From positions 154,860-218,859 of the forward strand of contig CAJWRM010000001.1 in the NCBI GenBank assembly GCA_913046365.1: a DNA stretch of 64,000 nucleotides, written 5' to 3'. How positions within the stretch are numbered: the first letter of the stretch is position 1; each line of letters starts with the position of its first letter. This document shows positions 28,038 to 37,043 of the stretch, one piece after another. The translations under genes were made by a program, and so were the position numbers. The DNA comes from an uncultured Flavobacteriales bacterium. GTDB taxonomy: Bacteria; Bacteroidota; Bacteroidia; Flavobacteriales_D; Crocinitomicaceae. The notes below the pieces were generated by a model, which saw only the letters and a program-made list of their open reading frames with translations, was not told the origin of the DNA and did not search any database.

Positions 28038-30138
28038 GTTTTTTACACTTTTGCTTTTCGCTTTTTTCACAATTACGAGCGGAATTACTTTTTCTCAAAT
28101 TGAATTACCTGAAGACAAGGTAAAGGCATCGATTAGCTTGAATCAGGATGACTGCAGTCTAGAAGTTATAGTTGACGTTGATATTGTTGAAGGTTGGCAC
28201 ATTAACTCACATGTTCTTCCAGAAGGTTCTTTCTCGATCCCAACAAATATAACCGTTGAAAAAAGCAACAACTATAAGTTTAGAGATGGGATTATTGAGC
28301 CTAAGCCCATACTAGAATTCGACGAAATGGCAGATGAAATGATGAGCTACCATCATCATAAGTTCACCTTAAAAAAGAAAATCACCTCAAAAGCAAGAAA
28401 AGATTATGTGCTTAAAGGTGTCTTTTCCTTTCAAACGTGTAACGAGGTCAAATGCTTACCGGAATACGAACAGCCTTTTGAGCTAAAAGTAAAGGCTTGT
28501 GGGCCAGTCATGGAGCTCAGAGATGATGTTGAGCCCGCAACAGATATCAATGGAACAGATGAAGCATTAGAAGGTCATAGTGATGAAACAGAAGAAACAA
28601 ATAAAGTAGAAAATATTGAAGAACCCGAAACCAAAGACCTCGGCGTTGAAGCATCAGTAGCAGTAAAGAGTAAAGACTCAAAAGAGAAACCTAAATCCTT
28701 CTGGCTCATCTTCATTATCTCATTTTTAAGTGGTTTTGCTGCTTTACTGACGCCTTGTGTATTTCCTATGATTCCAATGACCGTCAGCTTTTTTACAAAG
28801 CAAAGTAAATCTAAAGCACAAGGCATTAGAAATGCATTATTTTATGGGTTATCAATCATTTTGATTTATGTTCTTTTGGGAACACTTGTGACAAGTATTT
28901 TTGGATATGATGCACTGAATGCTTTATCTACAGACGTAACCTTCAACCTTATATTCTTTCTCTTGTTAATTGTATTTGCTTTCTCTTTCATGGGAGCATT
29001 TGAGATAAGATTACCCAGCTCTTGGCTCAATAAAGCGGATCAAGCCTCTGATAAAGGTGGTATTATTGGTATCTTTTTTATGGCTCTGGCCCTAGCACTT
29101 GTATCTTTCTCTTGTACTGGTCCAATCGTAGGTACATTACTCGTTGAATCTGCAACAATAGGAGGAATGGCTCCATTTATTGGGATGTTTGGTTTCTCTC
29201 TTGCCCTTGCGCTTCCTTTTGGCTTGTTTGCCGCATTCCCAGGTTGGATGAATTCACTGCCAAAATCTGGGGGCTGGTTAAATACTGTAAAAGTTGTTCT
29301 TGGATTTTTAGAATTCGCATTTGCTTTCAAATTCCTTTCGAATGCAGATCTTGTCGTTGATGCACACCTATTGGAAAGAGAATTATTTATAGCGATATGG
29401 ATTGGCGTTTTCTTAGCTTTAAGCTTATATCTTTTCGGTTTCATCAGAATGCCACATGATAGCCCAGTAGAATATTTATCCGTTGGACGAACAATGCTAG
29501 GACTGTCGTCACTCATATTTGTCATCTATCTTCTTCCAGGGATGTGGGGTGCGCCTCTAAATTTGATTAGCGGGTTCCCTCCTCCTACAACCTACAGTGA
29601 ATCTCCTCAAGGAGTCGGTGGTGGTAGTGTGAGTGCACCAGCACATATTGAAGGAGAGGATACGCATCCTGGACCACACAATCTACCTCTATTCCATGAT
29701 TATGACAAGGCATTGGCATATGCTAAAAAAGTCGGAAAACCATTATTCATTGACTTTACAGGAAAGGCTTGTGTAAATTGTCGTAAAATGGAAGGAAACG
29801 TTTGGGGGAAACCAGGTGTTATCGATATTCTAAGGGATAAGGTTGTTATTGTTTCATTATATGTTGATGACAAAACCGACCTCCCGGAATCAGAACACAA
29901 AACAGTCGAATATGCGCCGGGAAAATTCAAAGAGATTACCCAAGTTGGACATAAATGGTCTTATTTCCAGGCGAATAAGTATAAAAAGAATACGCAGCCT
30001 TATTATATAATGATTGGTCCTAACGGAGAGGACCTGAGCAATGGAGGGGCAGATTATGAACACCATGGAAAAACCTCCTTATTTAAAAAGTGGTTGGATG
30101 AGGGCATGATTGCATATAAAAAAGCGAGTTCTAATTAA
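28030..30138 (+). CDS. DsbD-family thiol:disulfide interchange protein
   Basis: In this 702-residue protein the order is: signal peptide (1-22); an nDsbD-like domain with TCNEVKCLPEYE (about 25-150); an acidic linker (150-225); an eight-helix membrane domain with LLTPCVFPMIPMTVSFF and SCTGPIVGTLL (about 230-500); and a C-terminal thioredoxin domain with CVNC in GKACVNCRKME (about 550-700). It carries reducing power from cytoplasmic thioredoxin across the inner membrane to the periplasm. All cysteine pairs expected of DsbD are visible. It starts within the end of the upstream nDsbD-like gene. Confidence 0.93.
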   Translation: MNKFFTLLLFAFFTITSGITFSQIELPEDKVKASISLNQDDCSLEVIVDVDIVEGWHINSHVLPEGSFSIPTNITVEKSNNYKFRDGIIEPKPILEFDEMADEMMSYHHHKFTLKKKITSKARKDYVLKGVFSFQTCNEVKCLPEYEQPFELKVKACGPVMELRDDVEPATDINGTDEALEGHSDETEETNKVENIEEPETKDLGVEASVAVKSKDSKEKPKSFWLIFIISFLSGFAALLTPCVFPMIPMTVSFFTKQSKSKAQGIRNALFYGLSIILIYVLLGTLVTSIFGYDALNALSTDVTFNLIFFLLLIVFAFSFMGAFEIRLPSSWLNKADQASDKGGIIGIFFMALALALVSFSCTGPIVGTLLVESATIGGMAPFIGMFGFSLALALPFGLFAAFPGWMNSLPKSGGWLNTVKVVLGFLEFAFAFKFLSNADLVVDAHLLERELFIAIWIGVFLALSLYLFGFIRMPHDSPVEYLSVGRTMLGLSSLIFVIYLLPGMWGAPLNLISGFPPPTTYSESPQGVGGGSVSAPAHIEGEDTHPGPHNLPLFHDYDKALAYAKKVGKPLFIDFTGKACVNCRKMEGNVWGKPGVIDILRDKVVIVSLYVDDKTDLPESEHKTVEYAPGKFKEITQVGHKWSYFQANKYKKNTQPYYIMIGPNGEDLSNGGADYEHHGKTSLFKKWLDEGMIAYKKASSN

Positions 30139-30155
30139 AACTAGCGTTGTAGTTC

Positions 30156-31937
30156 ATGAAGCTTTGTATTGCTGAGAAACCAAGTGTAGCCAAAGATTTA
30201 GCAAATATTCTTGGAGCAAATGCGCGCCATGATGGCTATTTTGAAGGCAATGGGTATCTCGTTTCATGGACCTTTGGACATTTATGTACGCTAAAGGAAC
30301 CCCAAGATTATAAGGACCATTGGAAATATTGGAAAATTGAAGACTTACCGATATTCCCCGAACGATTTGGCATAAAAATCAAGAATAACCAAGGAATTCA
30401 AAAACAATTTGAGCTGATCACAAAGCTTGTTGCCAAAGCTACTGAGGTTATCAACTGTGGGGATGCGGGGCAAGAAGGAGAGTTGATTCAGCGATGGGTG
30501 TTGATCAAAGCGAATTGTAAAGTTCCAGTCAAAAGGCTATGGATTTCCTCCCTAACAGAGGAGGCCATCAAAGAAGGTTTCAAGAAGCTAAAAGATGCCT
30601 CGAAATACGACAACTTATTTGCTGCAGGAAATTCCCGAGCGATAGGAGATTGGATTTTGGGGATTAATGGAACCAGATTATACACAAAGAAATTCGGGCA
30701 GAACAAAACCACCTTATCTGTGGGGCGCGTTCAAACCCCTACCCTTGCCATGATTGTCAACAGACAACATGAAATCAATAATTTTAAGGTAGAGCACTTT
30801 TGGGAGCTAAAAACTATTTATCGAGATACCGAATTTTCCTGTCAAATCGATCGACTAAAAAGTAAATCAAGGGCTGAAGAAGGTATATCCTATTTAAAGG
30901 ATAAGGAATTTGAAATTATGTCTTATGAGCAAAAGGAAGGTAAAGAAAATAATCCCAGGCTATACGACCTTACCTCCATTCAGGTGGATGCCAATAAAAA
31001 ATTCGGCTATACAGCGGAGGAAACCTTAAAAACGGTTCAAAGCCTCTATGAAAAAAAGCTGGTCACTTATCCAAGAGTAGATACAACCTACCTGTCAGAA
31101 GACTTACATCCAAAGGTTCCAAAAATACTTACTAATCTACAGCAATATGCTCAGTTTATCGAGCCATTGATGAAAAAGCCTATCGCGAAAAGTAAAACAA
31201 TATTCAACGATAAAAAGATAACAGATCACCATGCCATTATTCCTACTGGAGTCAATGGACAAGGATTGTCTGGATTTGAAGAAAAAATATATGACCTTAT
31301 CTGTAGGCGATTCATTGCTGTATTCTATCCCCCTTGTAAAGTGTCTAATACAACAGTTTTAGGAAAAGTAGAAAAGCTCGAGTTCAAAACATCAGGGAAG
31401 CAAATCATCGCCCCTGGTTGGAGGGTTTTATATAAAGGGGAATCAAAAAAGGAAAACACAGATGATTCAAAAAATAAAACAGAACCCAAAGATAAGGTGC
31501 TGCCCAATTTTGTAAAAGGAGAAAAAGGGCCTCACGCACCGCTTATACATGAAGGGAAAACCAGCCCCCCGAAATACTACACAGAAGCCTCCCTGCTTAG
31601 GAGTATGGAGACTGCTGGTAAATTTGTAGATGATGACGAAATGCGTGATCTCATGAAAGAGAATGGTATTGGAAGACCTTCAACGCGAGCCAATATTATT
31701 GAAACATTGTTCAGGAGAAACTATATCGAAAGAAAGAAAAAAAACATTCACGCAACAGATCTTGGCATAAAACTCATTGGAACGATTAAGAATGACCTGC
31801 TGAAAAGTCCGGAATTAACCGGTCAATGGGAAAACAAATTACGGCAAATAGAAAAAGGTACTTACAGTCCTTCAGAGTTTAGACAAGAATTATTTGAAAT
31901 GATTCGGAAGCTAACTGACGAGGTGATTTTTAATTAA
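30156..31937 (+). CDS. topB: DNA topoisomerase III (type IA)
   Basis: The 593-residue type IA topoisomerase begins MKLCIAEKPSVAKDLANILG (TOPRIM), has NCGDAGQEGELIQRW and the catalytic region LVTYPRVDTTYLSEDL, followed by ITDHHAIIPTG. There are no C-terminal zinc fingers and the protein is somewhat shorter than E. coli TopB. It decatenates and relaxes DNA through a transient 5'-phosphotyrosyl single-strand break. It is chromosomal here, with no conjugation genes nearby, so it is unlikely to be part of an integrative element. Its stop overlaps the stop of the convergent lipoprotein gene. Confidence 0.94.
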   Translation: MKLCIAEKPSVAKDLANILGANARHDGYFEGNGYLVSWTFGHLCTLKEPQDYKDHWKYWKIEDLPIFPERFGIKIKNNQGIQKQFELITKLVAKATEVINCGDAGQEGELIQRWVLIKANCKVPVKRLWISSLTEEAIKEGFKKLKDASKYDNLFAAGNSRAIGDWILGINGTRLYTKKFGQNKTTLSVGRVQTPTLAMIVNRQHEINNFKVEHFWELKTIYRDTEFSCQIDRLKSKSRAEEGISYLKDKEFEIMSYEQKEGKENNPRLYDLTSIQVDANKKFGYTAEETLKTVQSLYEKKLVTYPRVDTTYLSEDLHPKVPKILTNLQQYAQFIEPLMKKPIAKSKTIFNDKKITDHHAIIPTGVNGQGLSGFEEKIYDLICRRFIAVFYPPCKVSNTTVLGKVEKLEFKTSGKQIIAPGWRVLYKGESKKENTDDSKNKTEPKDKVLPNFVKGEKGPHAPLIHEGKTSPPKYYTEASLLRSMETAGKFVDDDEMRDLMKENGIGRPSTRANIIETLFRRNYIERKKKNIHATDLGIKLIGTIKNDLLKSPELTGQWENKLRQIEKGTYSPSEFRQELFEMIRKLTDEVIFN

Positions 31938-32362
31938 AGTCGCTCGTAGTTATATGATACATTGTTCGTCTCATCACGCAGCACTAAAACTCTATTACTT
32001 AAGGACACAACTCGATAGACTCTTTGAGGAAAGCTATGTTTAATTTGTTGCTTATTAAATTCACCGTCCAAAGCATATTCCCATGTCCATGTTCCGGTAA
32101 TCGTTTCATTTGCTCCTGACCAATTTGAGGTCATGTGACCAACATTAGAAGTCCTGGTAAATGTTGAATCTGAACCATCAATTGAATATTCTACTTGGTC
32201 AAAAACCTCAAATTCATTACCTGATTCATCTACGGCATTGACACAACGCCAAGTATTTTGAGTAAGTCGTTTTTCAGGAGATTTAAAACTAATGAATGGC
32301 TTTTCATATTTTCCACAAGAAACAAAAAGGCACAAAATAAAGGCCCCAACTAATAACTTCAT
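31934..32362 (-). CDS. Small lipoprotein of unknown function
   Basis: The 142-residue product has a lipoprotein signal with lipobox FVSC at about residue 16 (MKLLVGAFILCLFVSC). The mature part resembles a lipocalin-like Bacteroidota domain: WRCVNAVDESGNEF, then beta strands with SGANETITGTWTWEY. It lies 30 bases downstream of argS on the same strand and may be co-transcribed with it. I do not recognise a named family. Confidence 0.78.
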   Translation of the reverse strand: MKLLVGAFILCLFVSCGKYEKPFISFKSPEKRLTQNTWRCVNAVDESGNEFEVFDQVEYSIDGSDSTFTRTSNVGHMTSNWSGANETITGTWTWEYALDGEFNKQQIKHSFPQRVYRVVSLSNRVLVLRDETNNVSYNYERL

Positions 32363-32392
32363 AACTTCAATTTTAAGGTCAAATATATGAAA

Positions 32393-34282
32393 TCACATCC
32401 TTTTCGGCGAATGAATTCCCAAAAGATGTAAAGATTTTTCTATGATTAAACTTACGGATCTGCTTAAAATCAATCGATTACACCGTAAATTCTCATCAGT
32501 TTCTGGTAAAATTTTAACATTTTGATAAAACTGATTATATAGTTTAACAAGCTCATAGCAATAGCTAGTTATACCTGATGGGGTATATGATTGGGCTGAC
32601 TCCTCGATGATTGAAGGGAATCTTGAAATTGCTTTAATTACATCTTTTTCACTCTTGATCAATGAAATACTTTTGTTCAGTTGATTTTCATATTTACCCG
32701 CTTTTTTCAATAGAGAACAAATTCTTGCATAGGTATATTGAATGAATGGGCCTGTATTACCATTTAAGTCAATTGACTCCTGAGGGTTGAACATCATTCG
32801 TTTTTTAGGATCTACCTTCAGTAAATAATACTTGAGTCCTGACATTCCAATTTGGTGATACAATTCCTCTTTTGCTTCTTCAGACATGTCATCCAAATGA
32901 CCTCGTTCTTTGGTCATTTCCTTAGCTCCTTCAATTACAGCAGCCATTAATTCATCCGCATCTACAACTGTGCCTTCACGAGACTTCATTTTTCCGGTAG
33001 GAAGATCTACCATTCCGTAAGATAGGTGATGACAATTATCGGCCCAGCCATAACCTAGCTTCTTTAAAATCAAGAATAGAACCTTGAAGTGATAATCTTG
33101 TTCATTTCCAACAGTATATACCATACCATCAATACTTGGAAAGTCCTTAAATCGATCTATAGCAGTTCCAATGTCTTGGGTCATATAAACGGCAGTGCCA
33201 TCAGAACGAAGGACAATTTTTTCATCTAACCCATCCTCAGTAAGGTCAATCCAAACAGAGCCGTCAGCTTTTTTGTAAAAAACTTCTTTTTGCAATCCTT
33301 CCTGAACTACATCTTTACCAAGGGCATAGGTATCTGATTCATAATACAACTTATCAAAGGAAACACCCATAGTCTTGTAGGTATGCTCAAATCCTTTATA
33401 AACCCATCCATTCATGGTGCTCCAAAGTAAATACGTTTGTGGATCTCTTGCCTCCCATTTAATCAGCATTTCTTTTGCTTCATTCAATAGGTTTGTATTT
33501 GCTTTTGCCAGCTCCTTTAGCTTAGCATCAATGGCTTTCGTTTGCGCTTCTGACTTTGCTTCTTTGGCCTGTTGCAATTGATTTACTTCATCCTGCAAAG
33601 CATCATCAATATTACCTTGACTCCATGCATCCATCAAAGCAGACGCCTCTTTATTCATTTGCTGATCAAACTCAACGTAGTATTTCCCTACCAATTTATC
33701 GCCTTTTAAACCAGTGCTGTCAGGAGTTTCTCTTTCGCCTTTTTCATTCAGTGGAGAAAACTTTTCCCATGCTAGCATACTCTTGCAAATATGAATTCCT
33801 CTATCGTTGATGATTTGCGTGCGAATTACTTCATGCCCATTTGCTTCAAGAATAGAGGACACTGAATCTCCCAAAAATATATTTCGTAAATGACCCAAGT
33901 GCAATGGTTTATTCGTATTGGGAGAAGCATATTCAACCATTACGAGAGGTTTTGATTTAGGAGGACTAAATCCGAAGTTTGTCACTGAACTGTTCTCAAG
34001 CTGGCGTAACCAATATTGATCCGAAAGGGTAATGTTTAAAAAACCTTTTAAAACATCAAAGCTTTGAATTTCTTCAATTTTTTCTTTTAAAAAAGCACCG
34101 ATTTTTTGTCCAGCATCCTCGGGTTTACATCTCAATAGCTTGACAAAAGGAAAAACAACCAAAGTTAGATCTCCCTCAACATCCTTTCGCGTTGGTTGAA
34201 ATTGAATCATACTTTCAGACACCGTTGATCCAAATAAATTGTTACTGTTCTCGAGTAATAATGCTTTTATCTTTTGCTCCAT
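32393..34282 (-). CDS. argS: Arginyl-tRNA synthetase
   Basis: The 629-residue class I synthetase carries the HIGH signature as PLHLGHLRN after EYASPNTNK (about residues 118-132), the ArgS motif GKMKSREGTVV in place of KMSKS, and the anticodon-binding C-terminal domain ending SLHLLGIHSPKRM. The N-terminal Add1 domain is present (VEGDLTLVVFPF). A single copy with normal length and motifs. It is divergent from tRNA-Ala, with the promoter for the latter in the 106-base gap. Confidence 0.95.
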   Translation of the reverse strand: MEQKIKALLLENSNNLFGSTVSESMIQFQPTRKDVEGDLTLVVFPFVKLLRCKPEDAGQKIGAFLKEKIEEIQSFDVLKGFLNITLSDQYWLRQLENSSVTNFGFSPPKSKPLVMVEYASPNTNKPLHLGHLRNIFLGDSVSSILEANGHEVIRTQIINDRGIHICKSMLAWEKFSPLNEKGERETPDSTGLKGDKLVGKYYVEFDQQMNKEASALMDAWSQGNIDDALQDEVNQLQQAKEAKSEAQTKAIDAKLKELAKANTNLLNEAKEMLIKWEARDPQTYLLWSTMNGWVYKGFEHTYKTMGVSFDKLYYESDTYALGKDVVQEGLQKEVFYKKADGSVWIDLTEDGLDEKIVLRSDGTAVYMTQDIGTAIDRFKDFPSIDGMVYTVGNEQDYHFKVLFLILKKLGYGWADNCHHLSYGMVDLPTGKMKSREGTVVDADELMAAVIEGAKEMTKERGHLDDMSEEAKEELYHQIGMSGLKYYLLKVDPKKRMMFNPQESIDLNGNTGPFIQYTYARICSLLKKAGKYENQLNKSISLIKSEKDVIKAISRFPSIIEESAQSYTPSGITSYCYELVKLYNQFYQNVKILPETDENLRCNRLILSRSVSLIIEKSLHLLGIHSPKRM

Positions 34283-34350
34283 GTTGAGTTGTCTTGATTT
34301 ATCACAAGACCTCGCAAATTTAAAGATTTACCTTCAATGGTGCATTTTAT

Positions 34351-34380
34351 TTGAGTAACTCTTTGAAAATAGTATATTTG
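34351..34380 (+). promoter_or_regulatory. Promoter of tRNA-Ala
   Basis: TTG at 34351-34353, a 19-base gap and TATATTTG at 34373-34380 form an exact match to the Bacteroidota TTG-N19-TAnnTTTG promoter. The tRNA begins nine bases after the -7 box. Confidence 0.75.
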
Positions 34381-34388
34381 CTGTCATC

Positions 34389-34462
34389 GGGGATGTAGCT
34401 CAGCTGGCTAGAGCGCTTGACTGGCAGTCAAGAGGTCGTGGGTTCGACTCCCATCTTCTCCA
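34389..34462 (+). tRNA. tRNA-Ala (anticodon GGC)
   Basis: This is a 74-base cloverleaf: acceptor GGGGATG/CTTCTCC, D-arm GCTC/GAGC, anticodon stem CTTGA/TCAAG around loop CTGGCAG (anticodon GGC), variable AGGTC, T-arm GTGGG/CCCAT with TTCGACT, discriminator A. The G3-U70 pair that defines alanine identity is present. One T-T mismatch occurs at 6-67. CCA is not encoded. A strong promoter precedes it, and an AT-rich accessory region starts directly after it. Confidence 0.95.
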
Positions 34463-34570
34463 CTTTTTCATTTCTTGTTTAAAAGTATGTAGCCGTATGT
34501 TATTAAATAACAGAGTAATTGGCTATTTTTCTAAAGTAAATAGGCGTAAATAAGTGCAGAATATAAGTAC

Positions 34571-34599
34571 ATCCTATTCAAAATATATTTGAAAAGGAT
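34571..34599. repeat. 29-bp near-perfect inverted repeat downstream of tRNA-Ala
   Basis: Two 12-base arms (ATCCTATTCAAA and TTTGAAAAGGAT, one mismatch) flank the 5-base spacer ATATA. The right half includes a TATATTTG promoter-like box. The arm-spacer-arm layout resembles a tyrosine-recombinase core or a dimeric regulator site. There is no T-run behind it, so an intrinsic terminator is unlikely. It lies 85 bases before the desaturase start. The rest of the 34463-34683 gap is AT-rich with nothing else I can identify. Confidence 0.6.
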
Positions 34600-34683
34600 T
34601 CTAAAATTGATTTACTTTATAGTATGAAAAAGATAATTATTACTAGAGTTGAAACAATATTTAAATACAAAAAAAGATAAGAA

Positions 34684-35415
34684 GTGAAAACAGAATTAAC
34701 TCTCTACTTATCTAGCATTATTTTATCATTCTTTTTCATAATGGAAGCTTTATTTTCTGCTGACTTTAGAAGAGGACTAAAAGGTAAGATTAAATACCGT
34801 AATATTTCTTATATAATTTCAAGTTTATTAGTAATTTTCCTATTGAGTAAGATTTCAAAATATCTTTCGTCTCTGGATTTAAAAAGTTTAGAAGTTTATA
34901 AGTTCCCTTTAATAGACTTTGTAGGGTGTTTTTTAATTGCTGAATTATTAAATTGGCTACTTCATTATATTAAGCATCAGGGCTTTTTATGGAAATTTCA
35001 TTTTCAACATCATTTAGATAAAAGATATACTGTATTGCTGACAGCACATACCCATGGAATTGAGGTCTTATTATCAGGGATTTTTGTTGGTATTATGATG
35101 AATTTAATTGGATTTAGTATTGAGGCTATTAACCTGTATTATTGTTTTTATGTTTTTGGAAATACATACCAACATTCAAGTTTTAATTTAAGTCTTGGGC
35201 CATTAGATAAAGTAATTGTGTCACCTCTTTATCATCGCATCCACCATTCAAAATCTTATCATGCAAACTTTGGGTGTACATTGACTATATGGGATATTGT
35301 ATTCAAAACAGCTAAGTGGCCAAAGTCCGATGAAGTTGTAAGGGATATTGGAATTAATCAAAAAGATGAGCCAATAGGTTTTTTAAAAGAAACATTTTTC
35401 TTTTTAAAAAACTGA
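34684..35415 (+). CDS. Fatty acid hydroxylase / sterol desaturase superfamily membrane enzyme
   Basis: The 243-residue integral membrane protein has three histidine boxes of the di-iron FA_hydroxylase family: HYIKH (94-98), HFQHH (106-110) and HRIHH (184-188), plus an extra His at about 164. Four or so hydrophobic helices surround them. Members hydroxylate or desaturate lipid chains, sterols or carotenoids; the substrate here is unknown. The start is a GTG, with an in-frame ATG at 34741 that would delete the first helix. The DNA is very AT-rich (the 34801-34860 line has 10 G/C of 60). It converges on the five-gene operon next to it. Confidence 0.85.
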   Translation: MKTELTLYLSSIILSFFFIMEALFSADFRRGLKGKIKYRNISYIISSLLVIFLLSKISKYLSSLDLKSLEVYKFPLIDFVGCFLIAELLNWLLHYIKHQGFLWKFHFQHHLDKRYTVLLTAHTHGIEVLLSGIFVGIMMNLIGFSIEAINLYYCFYVFGNTYQHSSFNLSLGPLDKVIVSPLYHRIHHSKSYHANFGCTLTIWDIVFKTAKWPKSDEVVRDIGINQKDEPIGFLKETFFFLKN

Positions 35416-35519
35416 GTTTTTCTATAATATTCCTTAAAGTTCAATAATGACCTCATCGACTCATATTAATTTTATAATTGAAATTAACATATTCTACGTA
35501 AGAGCAAACTTTAAAAATA

Positions 35520-37043
35520 TCAATTGACTTCTTTAAGTTTAAGAGGAAAAAGCACTGGGGGTTTGCGATCGCCCGCCTTAATGTTTTTTTCTTCGTAATA
35601 GTTTTCTAACATTTGGAAATACTGATTCTTAGATAGAGCTTCAATTTTTAGGTCTCCAAGTTGTCCCATCAGTATGGCCTGTTCGTAATACGGGTTAGAT
35701 CTCAACTTCAACTCAACAAACTTGAGAATTTTGTCCTTATCAAATGAAGTTTTTGGATCGACAAGCACCAGTTCATAGAAGTATTTATTCTTTTTTACAA
35801 ATCCAACGGAAAAATACGCGGTGTAAATGTCAATTTCAAAATTCCTTGAAAGCTCATCTATGATTTCAACACAATGTAATTCAGTTAATTTCTCCCCAAC
35901 AATATCAGAATTCAAGCTTTTTCTCCCCACAAAAATCATAGTGGGAGTTTGCATAATCTTTCCGGTAATCAGCACTATGTCCTTAGTCCGATATCGCAAA
36001 AATCCGTTCCCAGTAGTCAGAATTACTTCATACTTGTTTCCAACAACCAAATCCTTACATAATATAACATCTTTAGAAAGTTGGCATTCAAATTCAAAAA
36101 AATGTGAAGTAAAAGACAAAACAGGATCTTTCTCTTTTGAAATCGGAATTGACACAACACCTTCACTGCTTAATAGGCCCTTTGCCTGAATTGGAATATC
36201 TCCTATAACAGTATTTAATTTATTCTGAAATACCTGACTACTACCATGCGTCCAACAACTAATCAACTTAAGATTTGGAAAGATTTTATCCCAAGTTGCA
36301 TCGATAGACAAATTTGAAGTTTTAGAAACGATAGATGTCCAGTATTCCCTGAGTATTTCATCCATCATCAAAAGAAAAGATGGGCTCCATGATGAAATAA
36401 AGCCAATTTTTTGATAGTTGATGATTTCCTTTAATTCTGCTTTAAAAAAAGCAGTTTTTTCAACAAAGTGATTTTTTCTTGACGAAAATATCATGTGTTT
36501 AGATAAAACCCTGCCCGCCCAAGACAAATAACGCGAATCGCTATCTATCCCAACAGCGATTCCTCCTTCAGTCCTCCAAATTGCCTTATTTGGTGGAGAA
36601 ATGGTCCAATAGCTTTTGCCAGAAAAGACGTTTTCATATGATTTGAATACGGCATGCATCCATGGCGCTAAGGCTGAATTAAATTCTTTTAAAAGGGATC
36701 GGTTGTAAGGGATTAATTTTGAGTCTGATTGGGTGCCAGAAGTCTCTTCAAAGAACAAAACCTTTTCGTTAGCAAGCACATTGTTATCTCCTCTTGAAAT
36801 ACAAGAAATGTAGGTGCTTAAGTCGTCATAATCAACTATTGGAACTTCTTTTTGAAACTCTTGGACAGTGGTTATTTTACTCAATGAATGCTTGACACCA
36901 TAATTGCTATTTTTAAATTGATTTAAATAGTCAAATAGTTTTTGTTCTTGAATTTTATTTGGATTATTAAGGTTATTTACAAAGAAATCGTTTTCTTTCT
37001 TTAGGCTTTTTAACCACAGATAATATGCCCAGGTTGTATTCAT
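35520..37043 (-). CDS. GH3-type acyl-acid amido synthetase (auxin-responsive GH3 family)
   Basis: This 507-residue adenylate-forming enzyme has the GH3 signatures ETSGTQSDSKLIPY (ATP loop), LLSSEGVVSIP and TTGNGFLRYRTKDIV (the YRxGD-type motif), and a C-terminal domain ending in PKTSFDKDKILKFVE. In plants this family conjugates amino acids to jasmonate, auxin or benzoates by way of an acyl adenylate. Bacterial members are common in Bacteroidota but mostly uncharacterised. It is the last gene of a tight operon, with zero bases between its ATG and the stop of the preceding gene. An acyl-amide-forming final step is a reasonable inference. Confidence 0.88.
   Translation of the reverse strand: MNTTWAYYLWLKSLKKENDFFVNNLNNPNKIQEQKLFDYLNQFKNSNYGVKHSLSKITTVQEFQKEVPIVDYDDLSTYISCISRGDNNVLANEKVLFFEETSGTQSDSKLIPYNRSLLKEFNSALAPWMHAVFKSYENVFSGKSYWTISPPNKAIWRTEGGIAVGIDSDSRYLSWAGRVLSKHMIFSSRKNHFVEKTAFFKAELKEIINYQKIGFISSWSPSFLLMMDEILREYWTSIVSKTSNLSIDATWDKIFPNLKLISCWTHGSSQVFQNKLNTVIGDIPIQAKGLLSSEGVVSIPISKEKDPVLSFTSHFFEFECQLSKDVILCKDLVVGNKYEVILTTGNGFLRYRTKDIVLITGKIMQTPTMIFVGRKSLNSDIVGEKLTELHCVEIIDELSRNFEIDIYTAYFSVGFVKKNKYFYELVLVDPKTSFDKDKILKFVELKLRSNPYYEQAILMGQLGDLKIEALSKNQYFQMLENYYEEKNIKAGDRKPPVLFPLKLKEVN

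Noticed and set aside
31440-31510. Topoisomerase III as a conjugative-element gene
   Set aside because: Neighbours are core genes (dsbD-like, argS) with no mobilisation or transfer genes. The gene looks chromosomal.
34463-34683. Intact integrase or insertion sequence after the tRNA
   Set aside because: There is no ORF, no transposase motif, and no repeat of the tRNA 3' end at the far side of the region.
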